Part shown: positions 1 through 9,700 of the stretch, piece by piece
How the letters are laid out: every line of letters begins with the position of its first letter
Numbering within the stretch: the first letter of the stretch is position 1
NCBI GenBank assembly: GCA_025174535.1
Contig: JALBUN010000003.1
Coordinates: 1,758,501-1,822,500 of the forward strand
Direction of reading: 5' to 3'
Source of the DNA: Cantharellus purpuraceus
Taxonomy: Eukaryota; Basidiomycota; Agaricomycetes; Cantharellales; Hydnaceae
DNA: 64,000 bases
The notes under the pieces: generated by a model
Told to the model about the DNA's origin: nothing
The model's database searches: none
The model's input: the letters and a program-made list of their open reading frames with translations, nothing else
Made by a program: the position numbers and the translations under genes

Positions 1-137
1 TTATGAAAATTTCACACATCCAAAATCTTTTAAGATATCCAAATTGTAACTCCCTGGCTTTATGTATCATTGAAATTCTGATGTATATCTCATATACATC
101 AGAATATTGTATACTGACATGATTCCAAACAAGTGTC
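1..137 (+). mobile_element. M element (MITE-like), right end
   Basis: This stretch repeats 10386-10522 almost base for base and ends in the same CAAGTGTC terminus. The left part lies outside the window. It sits inside a P LTR, which resumes at 138. Confidence 0.75.
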
Positions 138-230
138 TATCAAGAAAAGCAGCACTCCTTAATGGAACGCTGTATATACTAATATTAATATATGCTACTC
201 TATAGTAAGTAAATACCTAGGGTACTTACA
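138..230 (-). mobile_element. P-element LTR, partial
   Basis: It matches 12187-12279, including the remains of the CAGCATTCC...GGAATGCTG hairpin and the GGTACTTACA terminus at 221-230. The rest of the LTR was lost at the M insertion. Confidence 0.7.
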
Positions 231-309
231 GATAGGCTATAAGTGCTGGAAAACATCAAGGACTTTTGGATGGTTCATGACTCTGAGACTAAGACAAGCA
301 TCCATTTGC

Positions 310-675
310 TCACTTCCCTTTTGGCAGGTGAGGCATTATAAGGAGGTAGTGAAATTTTTTGGTATCAGGCCTGAGATTGATTTCAACTTTTGCATCATAA
401 TTGCCAAGTCTACCATCAAGACCAAATGCATCTTTATGTGCCAAAACTGTATCTTGGAGAGCCTTCTGATTGGTGTCATTGAGCTCTGGTGAGAAGTCAA
501 TTTCATCCAACAGTTGGTTTTCAGGAACATCCTCAGGGGGAATTTCCTGAGCCTTAGGTCCTCCTTGTACCACCTCTCCATCTGATTCAAGAGAGATAAC
601 AGTAGGTATCATACCAGACTCAAAGTTCTGTTGAGCAAGAGCTTTTATAAGTCTGGTGTGAGAGAAACAAGTCTC
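310..675 (-). pseudogene. Gypsy pol fragment (linker before reverse transcriptase)
   Basis: The minus strand encodes a stretch typical of the segment between protease and reverse transcriptase in fungal gypsy Pol, with the motif AHKDAFGLDGRLGNYDAKVE. The frame breaks near 330, where the conserved 'PYHASPAKRE'-type sequence should follow, and the rest is missing. The protein differs from the G, B and C elements, so this is a further gypsy family. It lies between a P LTR end and a G LTR start. The family call is firm; the exact lineage is not. Confidence 0.6.
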
Positions 676-865
676 TGTCAGGGCTCATACAGTTTCTATT
701 TTTAGTACCTTTCTTATCACCCCTATCAGCACAGCCTGTTAGGGTGCACTCTCCTATCTCTCCCCTATTGTTCCCCTATCTTGGTTCCCCTATTCCTTGC
801 ATCATCTAGTATAAAGATCTTGCCTGGTGCAGCATGGTTTCCTCAGCTTGATCTCTGAGGATATC
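676..865 (+). mobile_element. G-element 5' LTR, truncated
   Basis: It begins TGTCAGGG and matches the G LTR at 59495-59859, including the TATAAA box (near 810) and the 'ctctgaggatatc' segment. It stops abruptly at 865, where an S LTR minisatellite takes over. Confidence 0.75.
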
Positions 866-1142
866 ATGACTCATACCATGACTCCTTCCATGACTCATAC
901 CATGACTCCTTCCATGACTCATACCATGACTCCTTCCATGACTCCTTCCATGACTCATACCATGACTCCTTCCATGACTCATACCATGACTCCTTCCATG
1001 ACTCATACCATGACTCATACCATGACTCCTTCTATGACTCATACCATGACTCCTTCCATGACTCATACCATGACTCCTTCCATGACTCATACCATGACTC
1101 CTGCTCTGAGTCACACTATGACTCCATCCATGACTCATGCCA
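866..1142 (+). repeat. 12-bp minisatellite of Gcn4/AP-1-type sites
   Basis: Tandem 12-bp units alternate between ATGACTCATACC and ATGACTCCTTCC. I count eleven perfect ATGACTCAT sites (for example 866, 890, 914, 950, 1130). The array ends about 110 bp upstream of the TATA box of the S LTR. Other S copies carry shorter versions (15420-15500, 62545-62665). Confidence 0.9.
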
Positions 1143-1948
1143 TGAGTCAGAGCAAATCCAAGCAGCTCATTGGCTAGGAAACTTCCACCCCCTTCTCACA
1201 TATTCCACTAGCTTCCAGTAGTATTAGTCAGCTCCTGTAAATACAATATAAAAGGAGCCCACTCTGCCTCTGAATAAATAACCATTTTCTACCCCATCAT
1301 TTGCACATCAGTGTGACTAGAGTGACATACAGTGTCATCCTCTATATCTCAGTAACTGTTGATTGTCCAGTTCAAGGGTCGCTTACAGTTGTGTAACTGT
1401 ATTCGATTGCACTCAAACTAGTGATTGTCCTGCTTTGGGTGTGAGTGTAGTATCCTCGTATGACTACAAATCTACAGGGTGAGATTGTCTGTTGATAGTC
1501 CTGCCATTAGTGCTCTTTGATTAAGTTACTAGTGTGTACTGCCTTTGCAGAGCATTAGGATCTTGAACTTGTGTGAAGCAGTTGCTAGACTACTTCACAC
1601 ATCGCTGTTACCCGCTTCAGAGTGCCACTGGTTGGACAGTTGGATTCATCCACCTACTTCCTCTAGCCTCTAAGTGCATTCCCCTCTTTTCAGAATATCT
1701 GGACCCCTAAGCATCCGTGAACTCTAGACTCTGGAAGTCTTATTCATTCCCTACTGCTAAGAAATGTATTACCTTCCTGTGTATCGTCTGCATTGACTAT
1801 TACAACAGATTGTAACCAAAGTACAAATGTTAAATCGTTTCTGGAGTTGTGCTGCAGTAGGATTTGATATTCTTCTCAGCTGTTCATTCACAGAATTGTG
1901 GTGATGTAGAGTTTGCCCTAACACCATAATTTTGCAGGTTCCAAAACA
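866..1948 (+). mobile_element. S LTR, 5' truncated
   Basis: Shared with at least six other copies in the window. The sense strand is taken as + because TATAAAAGG (1247-1255) lies downstream of the minisatellite and an AATAAA follows. The right end is the intact GGTTCCAAAACA at 1948. The usual left end TGTATGGG is missing. No coding capacity is visible. It replaces the end of the G LTR and the start of G gag. Confidence 0.75.
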
Positions 1949-2719
1949 TCCTGTATGCCCTCTCTTTCATGACAGCAGGTTCCGCTGAAGTATGGGCCCA
2001 CAACAAGACCCAAGCAGTCATTGATGGGACTTCATTGCTCTCCACTCTTGAAGAGTTCATTAGACAAGTGGAGAATGCCTTTGGAGACCCTGATCGCTCT
2101 CAAATGGCATGAACAAGGTTACATGATCTCAAGATGACAGCTGGGACATCAGCAGATAAATACACAACACGGTTTGAGACACTGGCAGGAAGAACAGGGT
2201 TTAATGATGCAGCACTCAAAGATGCCTACACATGAGGGCTCCCTGCAATGATTCTTGAAAAGATCTAGGCACAGCCAGTACTCCCATTAGGTCTCAAGGC
2301 CTGGAAGGAAGCAGCCCATCAAATTGACTGCAACTACCATCACCTCATAGAAGTGAAATGGGCACAGGCTCCCCACACCTCCTCTTGCTCTACTCCATGT
2401 CAAGCTCCCAACTCCTGCCATCTCTGCACCCACCACTCCTGCACCATTCAGTGGTGCTATACCCATGGACATTGACTCCAGCCATTGTTGTATTGAAACT
2501 TAATGTGCTATAATTGTGGCAAGCATGGCCATATCTCCCCAGCATACACTGAACCACGCAGAGAACATATTCGAGCTGATCTGACAAAAGCAGCCATTGA
2601 CAGTATGGTCTCTGAATCAGTTGCAGCTGCAATGGACGCCAAAGAAACAGCACAGAAGGCATCCACTCCAGCACAAGAGGAAAAGCAGGGTTTTCAGGCC
2701 AGTCAGCAGTGAAGAGCAT
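1949..2719 (+). pseudogene. G-element Gag, broken
   Basis: Gag of a chromovirus, the structural protein of the virus-like particle. The 5' part is missing. Visible are the retrotransposon gag domain (motif FGDPDRS near 2085, LKAWKEAAHQIDCN near 2296) and a CCHC zinc knuckle (CYNCGKHGHISPAC type, near 2505) whose last Cys is replaced by Tyr here. At least four in-frame stops and frameshifts interrupt it, for example TGA at about 2112 in place of an Arg codon. The better copy is 58718-59234. Confidence 0.8.
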
Positions 2720-5700
2720 GCCCTGCTTGACAAATCAGTTTTCAGTTCTTGAATCATGTACAATAGGGCTCACAAGCAATATGCTACACCCCCCCCTGTG
2801 ATCAGACTGAAACCAAAACAGCCATGCCTAAAACTTCCTCTCAACTCCTAACTGAACACGATGACTCTCCCCGCATTTATGTTTGATCTGCAGACATCCA
2901 TCAATGTACAAGAATTCCTCTGAAAAGCCACTCTGTAGACACTGGCTACCCTCTAGCAGTGGACATGCTTCTTGACAGTGGGGCTACGGGGATGTTCATT
3001 GATGTAGAATACATCAAGGCAGAATTCAAACATGTCCCCTGCAACGTGCCATACTTGTTTATAACATTGATGGGACCCCCAATGAAGCCAGTTCAATCAA
3101 GGAAGAAGTTGACCTCATCTGCACATATGGAACCCATATGGAATGAGCCACATTCTCTGTTACAAGCTTGGGAAGCCTTGGTATCATCATTGGTCACACT
3201 TGGCTCGTAAAACACAATCCAGAGGTGAACTGGTGCACAGGAGAGATAAAGATGACTCATTGCCCTGATTCATGTGGAGAAGTACCAGAAAACAGAGAGC
3301 CCTTAACTGGAACCACTCCATTGAATGGCAAGAACCCACACAGGCAACCCTTACTTGAGGAGGGAGACTGAACCTTTGTCATCTTTGTGGAAGAAGACTT
3401 GGAAAAGATCTGTGCAGGCTCAGCAGTCTCACAACAGCTTGCACAGAAGGCCGTAGAATCTGCTTCTGTCAAACTCCTTGAAGATATTGTCCCAAAGGCA
3501 TATTGGGGATTTAAGGATGTTTTCTCAAAGGAGTCATTTGATCAGCTTCCACCTCGGAAACCATGGGACCATGCCATTGAACTCTGGGAGCCCAACCTTT
3601 CAGCACAAGTATCTATCCTATGTCCCCAAATGAGCAGAAGGAGTTAGATGCCTTCCTTGAAGAGAACCTGCGGAATCACCATGTATGCCCTTCCAAGTCA
3701 CTGATGGCATCCCCTGTTTTCTTCATGAAGAAGAAGGATGGCAACCTTCGGTTTGCAGGACTACTGTAAACTGAATGACATCACAATTAAGAATGCCTAT
3801 CCTCTACCCCTGGTACCTGATATCATGAACAAAATTGCTGCCACCAATGCCAAGTACTTCACCAAGCTTGACATCCAATGGGGATATAACAATGTGCACA
3901 TTAAAGAGGGTGATGAGTGGAAGGCAGCCTTTTGGACCAACCGTGGCTTATATGAACCCCTAGTCATGTTCTTTGGTCTCACAAACAGCCCAGCAACTTT
4001 CCAGACTATAATGAATGACATTTTCAAGGAGCTCATTGATGATGGTGTTATGGTGGTGTTCATGGATGACATTCTCATCTTCACTGAATCCCTAGAACAA
4101 CACCACAGGATTGTGCAATCCATACTTGAAATCCTTCAGGCCAACCACTTGTACCTCAAACCAGAGAAATGCCTCTTCATGCAACAGAAGGTAGATTATC
4201 TTGGACTTATTCTCTCACAAGGGCAGGTCGCTATGGACCCAGTCAAGGTAGCTGGAGTTTGAGACTGGCCTACACCCTGCAATGTCACCGAAGTCAAATC
4301 CTTCCTGGGCTTCATCAACTTCTACTGTCATTTTATTGAGGACTTCTCACACATTGCAAAACCCCTGAACCTATTAACAAAGGCAAATTCACAATGGTCC
4401 TGGATGTCTAATGGCCCAGAACAAGAAGCCTTTGAGGAACTCAAGAGACTTGTCACATCAACTCCAATCCTTGTCCTCCCTGATCAAACCAAGTGATTCC
4501 AACTTGAGACAGATGCTTCAGCATATGCAACAGGTGCCGTTCTATCTCAGCTCTGTGATGATGGGAAATAGAGACCCATAGGATTTGTATCCAAGAGTCT
4601 TTCAGATGCAGAGTGCAACTATGCCATCCATGATAAGGAATTGCTCTCTGTCATACGTGGATTATAGGAATGGTGCCACATCCTGGAAGGAACCAAACAC
4701 AAGATCGAGATCCTCAATGACCATCAAAACCTCATGTATTTCCATACAGCTCAAAACCTTAATTGCTGACAAGCTTGCTGGTCACTCTACCTCTCTCACT
4801 TTGATTTTGAACTGATCCATCATCCTGGATGCCATTCAGCTAAACCTGATGCCCTCTCACAACATGTAGACCATAAATGGGGGGAGGAAGATAATCAAAA
4901 TCAGATTCTCCTTGGCCCTGAGCTGTTTCACATTAATGCAACATCCACCTATTCAGGACCAGGAGCTCAAATGGTCACAGGAGAAGGGGACATATTTCTG
5001 GATCATGTGCGGAACTGTAACAACAGAGATGAAAAGGTTGTGAAAGCTCTCAAGGAACTTGGTTCTTCTGGAAACCTATGAGGACAGGAATAGACCAAGG
5101 CGAATGGACTTGTTCTCTATCATGGCAAGGTGTATGTTCCCCTTGACTCAAAACTGTGCCACAATATTGTAAGGGCACACCATGATACTCGCATCACAGG
5201 TCACCCTGGTCACTGGAGGACAACAGAGCTTGTATCATGCAGCTACTGGTGGCCTGGAATTGGACAATATATTGCAAGGTACATAAAGGGCTGTGATCTT
5301 TGCAATCAGACCAAAACCTTCCCAGCTGCTCCTATGGGTAAACTCCTGCCTAATTGTGTCCCAGACCGAAGATGGTAAGTGATATCTGTTGACTTAATTG
5401 TGGAGTTACCCACTAGCCATGGCTGCAATGCACTTCTTGTTGTTGTGGACTGACTCTCCAAATGAGTACATGTGATCCCTACCACCTCTGACATTAATTC
5501 CATAGGGATTGCACGACTCTTCCATGACTATGTGTGGAAACACCATGGCCTCCCTGAAGAAGTCATCAGTGACCATGGCACCCAATTTGTTTCCCAATTT
5601 ATGCGTGAGCTCAATAAGCTCTTGGGAATCAAGGTTGCAGCGTCTACAGTATATCACCCACAATCTGATGGTCAGATGAAACAGGTCAACTAAGAGATTG

Positions 5701-5876
5701 AACAGTATCTGAGGCTCTTTGTCAATCAGTGCCAAGATGACTGGGCCGAGTGGGTTGCTTTTGCTGAATTTACATACAACAACTGCATCCACTCTTCCAC
5801 ACAATCAACCCCCTTTATGCTTGACACAGGTCAACACCCAAGGCTAGGGTTAGAGCCAGTCCAAGAGACATGGCTT
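2720..5876 (+). pseudogene. G-element Pol (protease, RT, RNase H, integrase), broken
   Basis: Polyprotein of a Ty3/Gypsy chromovirus. Domains in order: aspartic protease with LLDSGATGMF (near 2970), reverse transcriptase with YFTKLDIQWGYNNVHI (near 3860) and the catalytic VVFMDDILIF (near 4050), RNase H with FQLETDASAYATG (near 4500), integrase zinc finger (H..H..CDLC near 5190-5300) and DDE core (SDHGTQF near 5570). More than ten stops and frameshifts are present, many of them TGA or TAG where the other copy has CGA or CAG. The chromodomain end is missing because the sequence is fused at about 5877 to a B LTR tail. It cannot be functional. Confidence 0.9.
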
Positions 5877-5879
5877 GAA

Positions 5880-5945
5880 GCACTCCAACTCCAACCAACA
5901 ACTCTGACCCAATCTCTGATCCCCAATTGGACCTAGTGTGTAACA
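5880..5945 (+). mobile_element. B LTR, 3' tail only
   Basis: It matches the last 66 bases of the B LTR at 26878-26943 and ends CTAGTGTGTAACA. It is fused to G pol on the left and to a partial A LTR on the right. Confidence 0.7.
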
Positions 5946-6634
5946 CTACAGCTCTGAAGGTAAATCAACCCTGAGTCACATGAGGACTTCAGTCAGCATC
6001 CACAACAAATACTCCTTATTGTCTTAGTGATCCGTCTCCATATGGTATCCTGTTCCAAGGGTATTCAGTCCCTTTGCCTGACACGATATAACCTGAGTCA
6101 GATTGAAGTGGGATGATAGGTTGGCAATGGCAACTGAAACTCTACCTCATGTTTGACTCTTCTATCCATGTTATGATATAGAGGTGAAATGCCAAGGAAT
6201 GTATATGGTTCAATGGAATCATGAAAGAATATGGGATCGCCAATGGCATAAGAGAGACATGGTGGGGATCTTGGATGTTGAAAGAGTTTTGGAAGTATTT
6301 TGACAGGTGGAGGTGACTTAACATGCCCATGGAGCTTGGCATATTTTTGATAGTCCTCCTTGTTCAGAGACCAGTGTGACATATTATTAGAAGAGATGTT
6401 GGAGAGAGGAATAGAATTGGAAGCCATGTGAATGAGGATGAAAGGATTGGTGTGAATAGAAGGCTGATAATGATTGGTGGCAATGAAACACAAGTGACAA
6501 TTGATGGCTAGAATTTGAGACTGAGGTGGAGAGGGAGTTGTGGCGCTATTTAAAAGTTTGATATGAAAAGACGCTGGCAGAGTTGGACTGTCAGAGTGGT
6601 TTGATATACATCCTCGATGCATCCTGGCTCATCA
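5946..6634 (-). mobile_element. A LTR, U3 part only
   Basis: The reverse complement matches 18040-18716. The LTR start TGATGAGCCAGG lies at 6634 reading leftwards. The TATA-containing half is missing. The right flank is the integrase of the P element. Confidence 0.75.
6098..6427 (-). pseudogene. Small LTR-borne ORF (A type), truncated by a stop
   Basis: Copy of the small ORF described at 18239-18673. It begins MASNSIPLSN at 6427 and keeps the PYTF core, but ends early because the CGA codon after 'PTSI' has become TGA. The copy at 38855-39184 has the same stop, so the change is either shared by descent or a recurrent CpG mutation. Function unknown. Confidence 0.6.
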
Positions 6635-7295
6635 ACAAGCAAATCATTCCATTGGCCAAATTCTTTATACCGTTGTATGAAGTGATCAGAAGGATTGGGC
6701 ACACAAGTGTCCAATCGTGGAGTTCACACTAAACTCCAACATAAGCTCAACAATGGGGTTTACTCCGTTTGAGCTTAACCACAGGTATATGCCTAGAATA
6801 GGCATGCCTGTTAACAATGACACCAAGTTCAAGGGTGTCAATGATTTGCACAGCAGGCTCAAATGAACCTGCTAGCGGTGCATGATGCGATTATAGAAAG
6901 TTGTGACATTCAGACGTTTCATGCCAATAAGAAACATCAGGCAGGCCCAGCCTTCCAGAGAGGTGACAAAGTCTACCTCTCAATGAAACACTTGACTCTA
7001 CCTAAAGGTAGAACCAGCAAACTAGTGCCCAGGTACATCGGGCCCTATAAAATAATCAAAGCCCATAATAAAGCTTCAACGGTGACACTGGAACTGCCAC
7101 CAGAACAGCAAAATCATTTTACGACTTTGGGAATAATGATGAGCAGGAGTGGCTCATCAATGGATAAGTGATAAAGAACTTGAATTTCAAGTTCTATGGA
7201 TGTTGGGAGACGTCACCTGGGAACCTTACATGTTGTGTAAGGACCTAGAAGCTCTAGATGATTATTTAGAACTTCAAGGGGTGACTCAAGCATGA
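6635..7295 (+). pseudogene. P-element Pol C-terminus (integrase end and chromodomain)
   Basis: End of a chromovirus integrase. Visible in order: the end of the integrase core (DQKDWAHKCPIVEF near 6684, TPFELNHRYMPRIG near 6760), the GPY/F-type module (GDKVYLSMKHLTLP near 6963, PRYIGPYKI near 7030) and a chromodomain (DEQEWLIN near 7136, VTWEPYMLCKDLEALDDYL near 7215). At least three frameshifts and a TGA for Arg (6678) break it. The 5' part of the element was removed by the A LTR at 6634. Chromodomains in this position target integration to histone-marked chromatin in related elements. The underlying DNA is unusually rich in perfect inverted repeats. Confidence 0.8.
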
Positions 7296-7712
7296 GAACT
7301 ACCTCATAGACAGTAGTTCTCAGAGAGACAGAGCCCCAAAGATCTAATGGGGCTCAAGGGGGAGAAGTGGAGCTACCAAGAATAAAGGTAGCTCCTAGCA
7401 GGATGCAACAAAGAGCTACCATCAATGATGGTAGCTCAACGAAGGGAGGAGGAACTACATTGATTAAATGGTAGTTCCTAGATAAGGATAGAGCTACCAT
7501 AACAATAGGCAGCTTGATGGTAGAAAAAACTGCTCCCATAGGGAGCAGTTCACTGTCATGCTACTCATAGTAGCACAAAAAGGGCAAGCAATAAATAATC
7601 ATGTTACACCCATGTGACATAGTCACTGGAAAAATTCTCAATAAAGAATTTTTGAGCTCAGCCATAAAAGGCTAGTGGTGTTTCTTCAAACCACCACAAC
7701 CCCCCCATCAAA
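7296..7712 (+). repeat. Cluster of short perfect hairpins between pol and extra ORF
   Basis: Non-coding DNA made almost wholly of consecutive inverted repeats. Arms and spans include 7331-7355 (7 bp), 7369-7395 (9 bp), 7413-7437 (11 bp, 3-nt loop), 7451-7478 (8 bp), 7528-7550 (10 bp, 3-nt loop), 7559-7575 (7 bp) and 7630-7653 (9 bp). Several early arms share the core GAGCTACC/GGTAGCTC; later ones are unrelated in sequence. No ORF is seen. Possible roles are transcript structure, a terminator or processing region, or a leader for the next ORF. Confidence 0.8.
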
Positions 7713-9658
7713 ATGTCATCTCTCAGAAGGGAGATGATGGATGCTCAAGACAAGCATCCAATGGAAGTTGAACAAACTTCCACAGCAGCAGCACCGGTAA
7801 TGAGTGCTGCAGATATGACCAGGGGTCATCAAGATGAGATGACCTGGAAAATTGGCAGATGGCATGGTGGCGCTGCCATTTATTACCCTCACAGGTGCAA
7901 CAAGTGTGACACATATGTGTCGCACTTAATCGAGGCCCAAAATGGGGGCCAACTATACCTTTCCACCGCTTCAGTGGAAAGAGAATTAAGAGTTGCATGG
8001 CTGCAACTTATATGCAATATTGAAGATGATGTCGCAACACCTTATTGTGAAGACTATGATAAAATGTACAAGGATAACTCAGACCTGTTTGTGCAGGTCC
8101 AAGAACTCAAAGGACTTCTCAAGAAATCTGAAGTAACTCATCTCAGAAACGAGTTAAAAACACCAAAGGAGACTGCTAATAGAGTACCTCCTACATTCAA
8201 GACCAAGCTCACAATGGTGCACTTGGCCCCAGTAGCATCACTATTGCATGCTATGGCAGGCAAATCATTGCCCGCCATTATGCCATCACAGCCTGTGGCT
8301 TTATCATCATGGGAAATGATCGATCTCACCAAAGAGGAGGATGATCACCCAAGCAAATTGCCTTGGATCAATCCTTGAGGGTTTGAGGGTCAAGATTGGG
8401 ATGACACTGACTCAATCTGGGAGGGATATGACCATGATCGTGGCCTCCTCCTGGCTGGCATCCCCAAGGGTGCTAAGCAACCGGGCAAACTCAAAGAGTT
8501 TTCCCTATCAGAAATTGAAGCTGAGATTGATCAGCTTCAAAAGGAATATATGGCTGGTGATGCCAGCTGTACATTAAAAGACCCAGCATTGAAGATGCTG
8601 GAGGAAGCCCAGTGTATGAATTATCACAAACGCTGGGATGATTTTGGGCATGCTCTCAAGCATGCCAATGTGGGGAAATCATTCCCCAAATGGGCACTGT
8701 AGTTCATGACTGCGGCTGACCCCCACAGAGCAGTCACTGGCCACCTGCTGTGACCTCTGGGCAAGTCCATCCCTATCAGGGCAGACTGGTTTGACATCTG
8801 CAATATGAACACTCCAGAGTTTGTATCGCTCCATAAAAAGGCATTGGCCACACTGTTTGCAGAACGGACTGTACCAATGTGCAGAGTCATCAAGAGAATG
8901 ACTCTACTGGCTTGCACTGATAACACGAGTCTTATTGTCACTCTACCGACCACACTGGTAGACACACTTGCCCTTATACAGGGGTGGCAAGTAAACCCTA
9001 ATGGAGTCCCCCCGGCCATCTGACAGGAGTTGGATGGTACTATGAACCTGTCCGATGTGGACGTCTGGATGTGGCTACAAAAGGCCACTCCCAAGAAGGG
9101 TTCTCCTGTGTTTAAGAAGAACCTCTGGACCATGTTCCAGAATCCTGGCCACTGGGGATTATTGACCAGTGGTCAAAAGTTCTCACCAGCTCTTGGTGAC
9201 ACCTTTCACACTTCAGTCACTGGAGCATATGATTGGGGGAATCACTCCCCCAAAGAACATACTGAATTGGAGCTTGTGCTCTGGTTTGGACAGGAGGCAT
9301 CACCCCCGATTGTGCTGCTATATTAGAGAAGCTTGCTAAATGCATTGCCTCCAGAGCAGTATTTAACCAGCCCTCCAGGGTTGGTAAGCAAAAGCAGCAG
9401 ACTCAGGGAGTCTCCCAAGCAGCTCATAAAGCTGCTAAATGCTCTCTTGCTGAGCATTTAGGTCATGATCAACTTAATTGTAAACTTGATTGGGATGCTG
9501 CAGTAGCAATTGCATCCTCCTCATCCATTCAAGTGGATGAGGATACCACAACCACATCAGGGACAACTGAGAGCCATCCCCCTCTGGAGCCATATGAACA
9601 AGATGACCATATGGACACCGACTCATCAGAACAGCTTCATAAGGAGCTGTATGATTAA
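7713..9658 (+). pseudogene. P-element extra ORF downstream of pol (unknown protein, ~645 aa)
   Basis: A single reading frame runs from ATG 7713 to TAA 9658, interrupted by in-frame stops at 8376 (TGA), 8701 (TAG), 8751 (TGA) and about 9021 (TGA), and by one frameshift near 9280. Each stop is one C-to-T change from CGA or CAG, so the ancestor was a protein of about 645 residues. Visible features: HRCNKCDTY near residue 55, a heptad-like Leu/Glu stretch near residues 120-145, a second Glu/Leu helix (EIEAEIDQLQKEY), and near the end CSLAEHLGHDQLNC, which has CCHC zinc-knuckle spacing except that the second Cys is Ala. It occupies the 'env' position, directly before the polypurine tract and LTR. 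I do not recognise the family; a Gag-like nucleic-acid-binding role is only an inference. Confidence 0.7.
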
Positions 9659-9687
9659 AAGGTACTGAATGGGATTGTGCCTCATTC

Positions 9688-9700
9688 AAAAAGGGGAGGG
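9688..9700 (+). promoter_or_regulatory. Polypurine tract of the P element
   Basis: A 13-base run of A and G (AAAAAGGGGAGGG) abuts the LTR start TGTAAGTACC at 9701. This is the expected site for priming plus-strand DNA and fixes the orientation of the element. Confidence 0.8.

Noticed and set aside
806..1177. Open frames on both strands encoding Met-Thr-His or Ser-His-Gly repeats
   Set aside because: They are by-products of the 12-bp minisatellite in the S LTR, whose length is a multiple of three; no conserved start or flank.
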